Shown piece after piece: positions 7,238 through 14,457 of a DNA stretch of 18,788 nt. Below the pieces are notes generated by a model. That model was not told where the DNA came from. It made no database searches and saw only the letters and a list, made by a program, of their open reading frames with translations. The first letter of the stretch is position 1. Each line of letters opens with the position of its first letter. The translations under genes were made by a program, and so were the position numbers. This DNA is from Candidatus Bruticola papionis (lineage in GTDB: Bacteria; Vulcanimicrobiota; Xenobia; Xenobiales; Xenobiaceae), in assembly GCA_002407045.1 (NCBI GenBank), contig DHKB01000068.1, positions 1 to 18,788 on the forward strand. The letters are read 5' to 3'.

Positions 7238-8476
7238 GTGTTTACAGCATTAAAGAAACATTGTCTAAGCATTATCACCACATTTTTCGGTTTGGCTGCT
7301 GTTTTAGGTTTTACGGCTGCTAGTTTTGCTTGGGACAATTTTGAATTTTCCGAAGCTTCTTTGCCTACTTATGAAAAATTACGTGGTGTTCCCGAAAAAG
7401 AACTGCCCAGGGCTATAAAAAAAGCTGTGCTGACTAGTAGCAGAAAATCATTGGCTCTAGCCTTGGAAAGTTACGCTTTAGATGTGCGCTATGCCAACAC
7501 TTTAGGACGAATTTGCGCTTCTCTGACTCCGAATCTGTCCAAAGTATATTCCTTGCCTTATTATGTTGAGCTAAAAGCTATAAATCAGCTGCCTCCCTAT
7601 CAAGGCAATAGATATACTTCAAATACGCTTGGACAATACGCTCCTACCGACAAACGTTTAGTAATAGGCTCTTTTGCCGCTAACAAGTCTTATAACAGTT
7701 TTGCTTCTTACCGCATTGTTTTGCTTGATAGCTTTATGCTCGATACTTTGTACCGCGTAGCCCAATACAAAGCCTATTGTGGCAGCTATGACAATGCTTA
7801 TGAACAAGCTTTAGCCGTATATACAACAAAAGTAAGCGGTCTGTCTTCTAAGCGCGGTATGATTTCAAAATTTACTGATATTTCTCACGGTTTGTTACAT
7901 AGACCCAACGCCAATATAGCCAATCCCTATTTACCTTTTTCTTTAAGTGAAAATTATTTTGGCAATAAATCGGGATTGAAGTGGGAGGCCATGTCTTTTC
8001 ACTCTATAGATAGAGATGGCATAAAGTGGGCCAATCCTGCTCATATTCCTTTGCCTCATGGTTATGATTCAAGTTTGTCAGATCGGGAGGCTACGCGCAA
8101 TTTTGAAAGATTGTTAGCTCCGGTGTTGTGCCATGAAATTAGCCATTGTCTTTTGGGACACAGCCAAGCTCGCTTAACTAAAACCGTATCTTTGAAAAAA
8201 CGCCTCGATGAACTTATGACTCCTGGAGAAGCCAATTCAGAAGTCCGTCGCTTTTTAACAGCCAAATTAACTCCCGATCAAGAGTGTGAAGCTGATATCT
8301 ATGCCGCTAAATTGGGTAAATCTATTGGTTTGCGTGTGCAAGATTTTGAAGAAGGATTCTGGTTTCTTGGTTTAGTGGAAAAGGCTCAAGGACGACGTTC
8401 TACAGGTTTTGATACCCATCCTCAATATGTGGAAAGGCGCCGTTTGGTAGAACGCGTGTATATGAATGAGCTTTAG
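7238..8476 (+). CDS. Secreted M48-like zinc metallopeptidase
   Basis: This 412-residue protein begins with a Sec signal peptide (Lys6/Lys7, hydrophobic core, likely cut after Ala31 in ASFA-WDN). Residues 35-285 are Tyr/Ser/Leu-rich and match no domain I know. The C-terminal part carries the gluzincin signature: HEISH at 299-303 (zinc ligands His299 and His303, catalytic Glu300), the third ligand most likely Glu349 in ECEAD with Asp353, and THP at 393-395 followed by a basic helix, as in M48 peptidases of the BepA/LoiP kind. All catalytic residues are present. It starts with GTG, 10 bases after AAGGAG. It lies upstream of the kinase gene by 46 bases, so it may be transcribed with the signalling cluster and act in envelope protein quality control; that link is only positional. 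It lacks the N-terminal membrane helices of HtpX. Confidence 0.82.
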   Translation: MFTALKKHCLSIITTFFGLAAVLGFTAASFAWDNFEFSEASLPTYEKLRGVPEKELPRAIKKAVLTSSRKSLALALESYALDVRYANTLGRICASLTPNLSKVYSLPYYVELKAINQLPPYQGNRYTSNTLGQYAPTDKRLVIGSFAANKSYNSFASYRIVLLDSFMLDTLYRVAQYKAYCGSYDNAYEQALAVYTTKVSGLSSKRGMISKFTDISHGLLHRPNANIANPYLPFSLSENYFGNKSGLKWEAMSFHSIDRDGIKWANPAHIPLPHGYDSSLSDREATRNFERLLAPVLCHEISHCLLGHSQARLTKTVSLKKRLDELMTPGEANSEVRRFLTAKLTPDQECEADIYAAKLGKSIGLRVQDFEEGFWFLGLVEKAQGRRSTGFDTHPQYVERRRLVERVYMNEL

Positions 8477-8522
8477 TTTCTAGTCTATTGGCACGCTTTG
8501 CAGAGGAGTTTTAGTAATTTAT

Positions 8523-10124
8523 ATGGCTGCAAATTTACAAGTAGGCGACGTATTGGCTCAGCGTTACACTATAGAAGCTATTTTAGGACGCGGCGGAATG
8601 GGAGCTGTTTATAAAGCTTCTGACTCAGATTCAAAGCGTTGCTGGGCCATAAAAGAGATGAACGACGGCTTTGACGATTCTGAAGAGCGCCAGGAAGCTT
8701 TAGACAGTTTTAAAACCGAGTTCGAAATATTGTGCGACTTGGAACATCCAAGTTTGCCGCGCATGTACCAAAGTTTTGAAGAAAATGGACGCCAGTACAT
8801 CGTCATGGACTTGGTAGAGGGAAAAACCGTTGAAGAGCTCATACGCTCTAGCCCTCAAGGGCGCTTACCTTTAGGTCAGGTATTGGATATTGCTGTCCAG
8901 CTTGCCGACGTTTTAGATTATTTGCATAAGCATAATCCGCCAATTATTTTTCGCGATTTGAAGCCTGGCAATATTATGGTGACCTCTGCTGGCACCGTTA
9001 AGCTAATCGATTTCGGTATCGCTCGCTTTTTTACTAAAGGTAAAAATGTCGATACTAGGGTACTGGGAACGCCTGGCTATGCCGCTCCCGAGCAATATGG
9101 GCGCGGGCAATCCGATCCACGCACCGATATTTACGCTTTGGGAGCTTCTTTACACCATTGTCTTACCGGAAAAAATCCTGAAGATAAGATGTTTTCTTTT
9201 CAAGCTCCTAGCGAATTGGTACCCTCTTTGCCCAAAGAGCTTGACGAAGTTATTCTCAAATGCTGTCGCTTAAAGCCGGAAGAACGTTGGAATAGCGTAA
9301 AAGACTTTGAACAAGCACTTTTTAAGGCCGTTCCAGCCAGCTTAGTCTCCCCTGATTCAGCTTATGCTAAAGCTTTTGCCATCAATTTATTCAGAACTGG
9401 CTCTATAACTTCAGAACCGATTTCTTCCAAATTCGATTCTAGTAAGACATCTTCTCCAAATTTTGAAAAAAAATCCTCAGAATTAGTTGTTCGTACTACA
9501 ACGTCGGCGACTAAGCAAGTCCCTACACCAGCAACTCCTCAGGCAAAAGTTTCTTCTGTAACTAAAGTAATAGAGGAAAAACTTCCCACCGATCCTTTTG
9601 CTTCGTCTTATCTTGACTTTGGCTCACATTATATTTCTGAAGGCGCTCAAAAAACGAAGATTTGGCTACAGGGAGAAGTTGATGGACACTTGGAAGTTAG
9701 CGAAGATTGGCTCTCTTGCAAGCCAGAATATGTAAAAGGCAGCAACGTCGCTGTAGAAATTTTTGTCGATCCTAGCAAAGTCGGCCGCCCCGGACAGTAT
9801 AGTGCCCAGGTAAGATTGGGCAAAGCAAGTATGCTAGTTAGCTTTACGCTTTCGGAAAAAAAGCTGGGGTGCCTAGATTGGGCGACTATTTTATGTCTAA
9901 CCCTTTTGGCGTGTGTACCTTATCTGGGGTTTGTCGCTCCTATTATTTTGCTGGTAATGTGTTTTCTCTATGAAAAAGAACTGCGGCCGCGTATTTTAAC
10001 TTTTTTTGTTATAAGTTTAGTAATATCTGCTGTAAGTATGTATAGCTTTGAATTGCTTTGCCAATTTATATCTTGGCTTTGGCAAGAAATAGAGCCGACT
10101 TTGTCTAACAGCAACAATTTTTAG
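8523..10124 (+). CDS. Membrane-bound Ser/Thr protein kinase with Ig/BACON-like domain
   Basis: This is a Hanks-type kinase of 533 residues. The kinase domain (about 15-270) has the glycine loop GRGGMG at 22-27, Lys44 in AIKE, the catalytic loop FRDLKPGN at 143-150 with Asp145 and Asn150, DFG at 163-165, APE at 188-190 and DIYALG at 202-207, so it should be active. The usual His of HRD is Phe. A Ser/Thr/Pro-rich linker (295-355) could be an autophosphorylation zone. Residues 361-445 look like an Ig/BACON-type beta domain (DWLSCKP at 395-401, then GQYSAQVRLG). Hydrophobic segments at 454-482 and 491-518 end the protein. Because no helix lies between kinase and beta domain, both should be cytosolic, unlike PknB-type sensors. 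The ATG lies 14 bases after GGAG, a long gap. It is the first kinase-cluster gene and the probable writer for the FHA proteins downstream. Confidence 0.93.
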   Translation: MAANLQVGDVLAQRYTIEAILGRGGMGAVYKASDSDSKRCWAIKEMNDGFDDSEERQEALDSFKTEFEILCDLEHPSLPRMYQSFEENGRQYIVMDLVEGKTVEELIRSSPQGRLPLGQVLDIAVQLADVLDYLHKHNPPIIFRDLKPGNIMVTSAGTVKLIDFGIARFFTKGKNVDTRVLGTPGYAAPEQYGRGQSDPRTDIYALGASLHHCLTGKNPEDKMFSFQAPSELVPSLPKELDEVILKCCRLKPEERWNSVKDFEQALFKAVPASLVSPDSAYAKAFAINLFRTGSITSEPISSKFDSSKTSSPNFEKKSSELVVRTTTSATKQVPTPATPQAKVSSVTKVIEEKLPTDPFASSYLDFGSHYISEGAQKTKIWLQGEVDGHLEVSEDWLSCKPEYVKGSNVAVEIFVDPSKVGRPGQYSAQVRLGKASMLVSFTLSEKKLGCLDWATILCLTLLACVPYLGFVAPIILLVMCFLYEKELRPRILTFFVISLVISAVSMYSFELLCQFISWLWQEIEPTLSNSNNF

Positions 10125-10178
10125 TCGGTGTCGGACATTAGCAAGGGGCAGAATGTTTTTCTTTATCGGCGTTGAAGT

Positions 10179-10216
10179 CTGACGCGCAAACGTGTGCGTC
10201 AGCGGCAAAAGAGCCG
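10179..10216 (+). promoter_or_regulatory. Tandem hairpins upstream of the pseudokinase/PP2C gene
   Basis: In the 126-base gap after the kinase gene, CTGACGCGC (10179-10187) pairs with GTGCGTCAG (10194-10202) over a 6-base loop, with one G-T pair. Directly behind it CGGC pairs with GCCG (10203-10216). Neither is followed by a T-run, so this is not a standard terminator. An mRNA processing or stability element, or an operator (the first is a near-perfect dyad), is possible. Confidence 0.35.
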
Positions 10217-10250
10217 TAAATAGTCTAAGGCGGAGGAGAAAGGCTCAAAG

Positions 10251-12119
10251 ATGATTTGTCCAACTTGTGGCTACGAAAACGGAAAAGAAGATAATTATTG
10301 TGATGAATGCGGAGCTCAGTTGAAGTTAGAACAAGTTAGTGAAGATAAAAAGGCAACCGAGGGTGGTCCTTTGAAGGTTGGACAGATCGTTTGGCAGCAT
10401 TACGAAGTAATCTCCATATTGCAAAGTGATGCCGATTGTATTTTTTATGAATTGAAGGATCTCGAGGCAGCCAATAAAGCCGCGTCAGCCCATGAGCAGC
10501 CTAAAGACGAAGAAGGAAATAATTCCGAATCGGTTGCTAAAGAGAGTGAAAAGGAATCTGAGCCTGCCGATTCAGTTTGTGAAGAGGAAAAAGGCCACCT
10601 TCTGCTTTGTGAGTTCCCTTCCAATCCTACTAAAGCGGCCGAAGTATTTGCTGATCTTTCTCCTGTTGAACATGAGTGTATGTGGCCTCTTTGGGATTTG
10701 AAACAATCGGAGGACGGCAGCGATAAAAATTACTTATTGGGGCCTAAGTCTGGCATTCCGTTGCGCCAATATTTGCAAGATCACTCTTTAAACTTTACTG
10801 AGATAAACCAAATTGGTTGCGACATTCTTAGCGCTTTAAAAATTTTCCATAATATGTGCAAGCTCTTTAACGGCATTTCTTTGGACTCTGTCTGGATCAC
10901 ACCGCAAAAAAGAGCTGTGCTTACGCGCTATGATCGCGTAGTAGCTAAGTTCCAAGCTAACGATGTTTGCACTGTAATAGATGGTTTTTCTGCTCCCGAA
11001 GCTTATGGTTTAGAGGGAGGCGAACTGAGTAGACGTTCCGATATCTTTAGTGTTGGCGCTTTACTTTTCTACTTACTTACGGGCAAAACTATCAGTATTA
11101 GTGATATGTCAGCCAATGTTTTCCCAGCTGCACTGCGCCTTAAAGCCAAAGCTTTAACTAGAGTAATTATGCGAGCCATTAAGCGCAATCCTCAAGAACG
11201 CTGGCTTTCCGCTTCGGAAATGGCCGAGGCTTTGCTCTCTTGTGCGTCAATGCCGGGCGTAGGCTCTGAAGAGATTACCGAGCCCCAAGAAAAGCCAGGC
11301 TACAAAGTGACCAGATCTGTCTTTGGTGGCTACACTATAGCTAAAAAGACCAACGTCGGAGCGGTGCGCAAGATCAATCAAGACGCCTATTTGGAATTGA
11401 TTGTCTCAGCTTGTGAGCGTGATATTCCTACCACCGTCCAATTTGTCGGAGTTATTGACGGCATGGGTGGAGAAGCTGAAGGAGACAAGGCGGCTTCTTT
11501 AGCTGCTAGAGCAATAGCAGCCGAGTTGGTGCGTCTCTTTATGCCTCTTAAAAATGATGAAGCTACAACTTTGCTTCTGCCGGAAAATCCTTTAGAGCGC
11601 AATGCTTTTATTTTGGAACATGCTATAAGAAAAGCTAACGAGACTATTTTTAATTACGCTTGCAAGTCTCCGCGCCGTCGTGGCATGGGATGTACAATTT
11701 CCTGTGTGCTTCTTGATGGAGAGAATGTTACTTTTGGCCATGTGGGCGATACTCGCGGTTATCGTATGTCCAAAGAGCTAGATCAAGTTACTACTGATCA
11801 TTCTGTGGTAGGCCAATTGGTGCAAATGGGTACTCTCACTAGAGAAGAGGCGCGTCGCTCTCCTAAGCGCTCTATAATTTATCGAGCTTTGGGAACCCAG
11901 CCAGATGTGGAAGTAGAAATTTACCGTCGCACTTTGGTGCCGGGCGAATATATTATGCTTAGTTCTGACGGAGTATGGGAATATTACAGCGACGAAGAGC
12001 TTTTCTCTTATTTCCAAAAGAATTTGGCTCCAGCGCAGATCTGTGAATTATTAGTTAATACTTGTTTGGAGCGCGGAGCTGACGATAATACTACTGTAGT
12101 AGTTATCAGAAAAAATTAG
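10251..12119 (+). CDS. Zinc ribbon, pseudokinase and PP2C phosphatase fusion
   Basis: This 622-residue cytosolic protein has three parts. A zinc ribbon (Cys3, Cys6, Cys17, Cys20) is followed by an acidic Lys/Glu-rich insert (about 75-115). Residues 45-335 align with a protein kinase C-lobe (SAPEAYG at 247-253, RRSDIFSVG at 261-269, NPQERW at 313-318) but lack the glycine loop, the ATP-binding Lys, the HRD catalytic Asp and DFG, so this is a pseudokinase. Residues 355-622 are a PP2C phosphatase with its metal-binding set: NQD at 376-378, DGMGG at 403-407, GHVGDTR at 496-502, SSDG at 571-574 and DDN at 611-613. The phosphatase should be active on phospho-Ser/Thr, and the likely opponent of the kinase encoded upstream. 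The pseudokinase may recruit substrate or sense nucleotide. The ATG lies 12 bases after GGAGGAG. Confidence 0.93.
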   Translation: MICPTCGYENGKEDNYCDECGAQLKLEQVSEDKKATEGGPLKVGQIVWQHYEVISILQSDADCIFYELKDLEAANKAASAHEQPKDEEGNNSESVAKESEKESEPADSVCEEEKGHLLLCEFPSNPTKAAEVFADLSPVEHECMWPLWDLKQSEDGSDKNYLLGPKSGIPLRQYLQDHSLNFTEINQIGCDILSALKIFHNMCKLFNGISLDSVWITPQKRAVLTRYDRVVAKFQANDVCTVIDGFSAPEAYGLEGGELSRRSDIFSVGALLFYLLTGKTISISDMSANVFPAALRLKAKALTRVIMRAIKRNPQERWLSASEMAEALLSCASMPGVGSEEITEPQEKPGYKVTRSVFGGYTIAKKTNVGAVRKINQDAYLELIVSACERDIPTTVQFVGVIDGMGGEAEGDKAASLAARAIAAELVRLFMPLKNDEATTLLLPENPLERNAFILEHAIRKANETIFNYACKSPRRRGMGCTISCVLLDGENVTFGHVGDTRGYRMSKELDQVTTDHSVVGQLVQMGTLTREEARRSPKRSIIYRALGTQPDVEVEIYRRTLVPGEYIMLSSDGVWEYYSDEELFSYFQKNLAPAQICELLVNTCLERGADDNTTVVVIRKN

Positions 12120-12177
12120 TTAAAGTAAATTACTATTATTAAAGGATATTTGCACTAAATGCAATTGAGGAGGAAGT

Positions 12178-13485
12178 GTGGCTGAAGTAAATCTTTATAC
12201 CGGCTTGAGTTATCAGGCGGTTATGACTACCAGTGAAAACAAATTGACTTATCTTTTGGCCGAAGTATGTCCTGGCGAAGAGATTGGCGCCGGTCCTATG
12301 GGCTTAAATTTAGCCATAGTTCTAGATAAAAGCGGCTCGATGTATGCCGAAGGCAAGCTCAATTATGTTATCCAAGCTGTCAATCAGGCTATAGATATGC
12401 TTCGTGCCAACGACTTGTGCTCTATTATTGCTTTTGCAGAAAGAGCCAGAGTGCTTATTCCCTCTAGCCAGCTTTATGATAAGAGTACGGCCAAATTGAT
12501 GGTCAATAAGATCGATCATGTTGATGTTGGCGCCGGTACCGATATGCTTAAAGCTATCGATGCGGCTTTATATGAAGTGCGTCGCAATTTCTCTCGCGAT
12601 AGGCTCAACCATATTATTTTGCTCACCGACGGTCAGACTTTAAACGAGAAACAATGTTTAGATCGTTGCATTATGGCTGCGGAAGAGGGTATTTCTATTT
12701 CCACTATCGGTGTGGGTGACGACTTTAACGAAAAATTCCTCTTGCAAATTGCTAGTATGTGTCGAGGAACTTCCTATTATATCGATCGTCCTAGCAATAT
12801 TCAGGATATTTTCACTCACGAATTGGCTGGCGTACAAAATGTAGTTGTCAAGAATTGCCGACTCAATTTGAAACTGCCTAAAGATGTTACCGTGCGTCGA
12901 GTTTATAAGGTTAAGCCGCTCATTAACGATTTGGGAACTCCTCAAGTTACCGACAGAAGATGTTCTATTGAGTTGGCCGATTTACAAAGAAATGAAAAGC
13001 AATCGGCTCTTTACGAGCTTATTTTGCCTTCTCGCTATGCTGGTGTTTATCGTATCGCTTCAGTTAGTGTTAGCTACGAAATTCCTGGCCAGGGAGTTTA
13101 TGACAACGTCAATTCTCAGGACGTGACTATTACTTATACTGATGATCCCTCTCAGGCTTCGGCTGTAACTCCCAAAGTGATGCAAATTGTAGATAGCGTC
13201 AGTATTTTCCGCCAGCAAACTAGAGCTTTACAATTGGCCCAAGAAGGTGAGCGCGGAAAAGCGACACAATTGCTTCGTTCTGCAGCTACTCAGCTTTTGC
13301 AACAAGGTCAAAAAGAGCTGGCCGATCAAGCTCTTTCCGAAGCTAATCGCTTAGAGCGTGGCTCGGCGGCTAGTGCTGCTGGTACTAAAAAGCTTGAGTA
13401 TGGTACTCGAAAACTTACTCAGCTTCTCTCTGAAGTTCCCGATTTTGACTCTCCCAGTGGAGTTGTAGATTTAACTAAAAAATAA
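12178..13485 (+). CDS. Cytosolic VWA-domain protein with intact MIDAS
   Basis: This 435-residue protein has no signal peptide or membrane helix. A von Willebrand A domain occupies about 42-220, with the full metal-ion-dependent adhesion site: Asp50-x-Ser52-x-Ser54 (DKSGS), Thr121 in GTDM and Asp151 in LTDG. Such domains bind partner proteins through a metal ion. Residues 225-325 form a beta-sandwich-like part usual in YfbK/chloride-channel-like VWA proteins, and 335-400 is a Gln/Leu/Ala-rich helical segment that may form a coiled coil or TPR-like hairpin. The start is GTG (GTG GCT GAA), with GAGGAGG only 4 bases before it. A small hairpin, TTGCA-CTAAA-TGCAA at 12150-12164, lies right before the ribosome site. 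It follows the PP2C gene by 58 bases and precedes the FHA gene, which suggests that it is the scaffold of this phospho-signalling set, as VWA proteins are in TerY-type triads. Confidence 0.92.
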   Translation: MAEVNLYTGLSYQAVMTTSENKLTYLLAEVCPGEEIGAGPMGLNLAIVLDKSGSMYAEGKLNYVIQAVNQAIDMLRANDLCSIIAFAERARVLIPSSQLYDKSTAKLMVNKIDHVDVGAGTDMLKAIDAALYEVRRNFSRDRLNHIILLTDGQTLNEKQCLDRCIMAAEEGISISTIGVGDDFNEKFLLQIASMCRGTSYYIDRPSNIQDIFTHELAGVQNVVVKNCRLNLKLPKDVTVRRVYKVKPLINDLGTPQVTDRRCSIELADLQRNEKQSALYELILPSRYAGVYRIASVSVSYEIPGQGVYDNVNSQDVTITYTDDPSQASAVTPKVMQIVDSVSIFRQQTRALQLAQEGERGKATQLLRSAATQLLQQGQKELADQALSEANRLERGSAASAAGTKKLEYGTRKLTQLLSEVPDFDSPSGVVDLTKK

Positions 13486-13514
13486 AAATTATTTTATCCT
13501 GCCAAGGAAGCAAA

Positions 13515-13545
13515 GGGGAGGCAGCCTTTTGGTGCTGTGCCCCCC
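13515..13545 (+). promoter_or_regulatory. GC-rich intercistronic hairpin
   Basis: GGGG (13515-13518) pairs with the C-run at 13540-13545, and CAGC (13522-13525) with GCTG (13534-13537), separated by a small internal loop. It lies between the VWA and FHA genes and ends 12 bases before the AAGGAG of the FHA gene. No T-run follows, so it is more likely an RNA processing or stability element than a terminator. Confidence 0.4.
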
Positions 13546-13570
13546 ACCGAGTTAATTAAGGAGATAAATC

Positions 13571-14317
13571 ATGAAGTGCAACGTTTGTGGCTCTGATAAC
13601 GTAGAAGGTTCAATTTTTTGTGAGGATTGCGGTTCCAAGTTGTCTGCTCCCGCTCCGGTGATTGCTGCTGCTCCCGCCGCTGCGCCTGCTCCCTTTGCTC
13701 CGGCTCCTGTTGTTGAGGCTCCGGCTGTAACTCCGGCTCCTTTTACTGCCGCTGCTTCTGCTACTCCCGTAGTTGAAACCCCTGTGGCCGCTGCTCCAGT
13801 AGCTACTCCAGCGGTCGCTCCGGTTGCTGCTGCTCCAGCAGCCGCTCCGGCTGTTTCTGACAAGATTTGCCCTGCTTGTGGAGCTCATAATGAAGCTGGA
13901 AGCAAATTCTGTGAAGATTGTGGAGCCACTTTGGGTGGAGCCAGCACTCCAGTTGCTACTCCGTCAGTTTCCAATGAGTCTACCGCTGTAAAAGCTGCTC
14001 CAGCTGCCGCTCCCAGACTCATTATGCCTAATGGCGTAGAGATTCCCATTACTGCTGAGCATACTTTATTGGGACGTCAATCACCGGCCGACAATATTTA
14101 TCCTGAAATAGATCTCACCGAGCTCGATCCCGAATCTTATGTCTCTCGTCGTCATGGTCAGATCACCCGTCAAGGTTCTAAATATTTATATGAAGATGTA
14201 GGCTCTTCTAATGGCTCCTTTATAAATGGCAACCGCTTACAGTTCGGCATTCAAACTGAATTGCATGACTGCGACACCATACGCTTAGGCCGCACGGAAA
14301 TGACTTTCCGCGCCTAA
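13571..14317 (+). CDS. Two-zinc-ribbon FHA-domain protein
   Basis: This 248-residue cytosolic protein reads phosphothreonine. An N-terminal zinc ribbon (Cys3, Cys6, Cys17, Cys20) is joined by a Pro/Ala-rich linker (about 24-97) to a second ribbon (Cys100, Cys103, Cys114, Cys117). A second short Ala-rich linker leads to the FHA domain (149-248). The FHA phosphopeptide residues are in place: Gly168-Arg169, SRRH at 192-195, and SSNGSFINGN at 212-221 with Asn214 and Asn219. The FHA domain should therefore bind phosphorylated partners of the kinase encoded at 8523. The zinc ribbon has the same Cys spacing as the one opening the pseudokinase/PP2C protein, hinting at shared docking. AAGGAG sits 7 bases before the ATG. 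An intrinsic terminator follows the gene. Confidence 0.93.
   Translation: MKCNVCGSDNVEGSIFCEDCGSKLSAPAPVIAAAPAAAPAPFAPAPVVEAPAVTPAPFTAAASATPVVETPVAAAPVATPAVAPVAAAPAAAPAVSDKICPACGAHNEAGSKFCEDCGATLGGASTPVATPSVSNESTAVKAAPAAAPRLIMPNGVEIPITAEHTLLGRQSPADNIYPEIDLTELDPESYVSRRHGQITRQGSKYLYEDVGSSNGSFINGNRLQFGIQTELHDCDTIRLGRTEMTFRA
13640..13861 (+). repeat. Low-complexity Pro/Ala linker coding repeat
   Basis: Codons for residues 24-97 of the FHA protein are almost only Ala (GCT/GCC/GCG/GCA), Pro and Val, in irregular short iterations such as APA, AAP and PVA. The resulting flexible spacer separates two zinc ribbons. Length variation among strains would be expected. This repeat also opens long meaningless frames on the opposite strand. 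Confidence 0.6.
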
Positions 14318-14334
14318 TTTTACTAAGGTAGAGT

Positions 14335-14402
14335 GAGAGAAAACGTCTTCCTTGAAAAAAATAATAGGGTGAGGCGTTTTCTTTCTTCTCTTTAGCTTTT
14401 TT
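14335..14402 (+). terminator. Rho-independent terminator after the FHA gene
   Basis: A 15-pair stem (arms 14335-14349 and 14371-14385, core GAAAACG/CGTTTTC, with three G-T pairs) is followed by a T-rich tract up to 14402. It lies 17 bases after the FHA stop codon and would separate the kinase-to-FHA transcript from the following TPR-like/FHA gene, which then needs its own promoter (a TATTAT at 14413-14418 is a possible -10) or read-through. Confidence 0.7.
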
Positions 14403-14457
14403 AAGGTAACAGTATTATATCTTGGCAACAAACTCTGTTCCGGAGAGGTTTTAATCT

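Noticed and set aside
13552..13888. Two long minus-strand frames rich in Ala/Gly/Thr or Ser/Arg opposite the FHA gene
   Set aside because: They are mirror products of the Pro/Ala-coding repeat; the plus strand has the zinc ribbons, the FHA domain and a good ribosome site.
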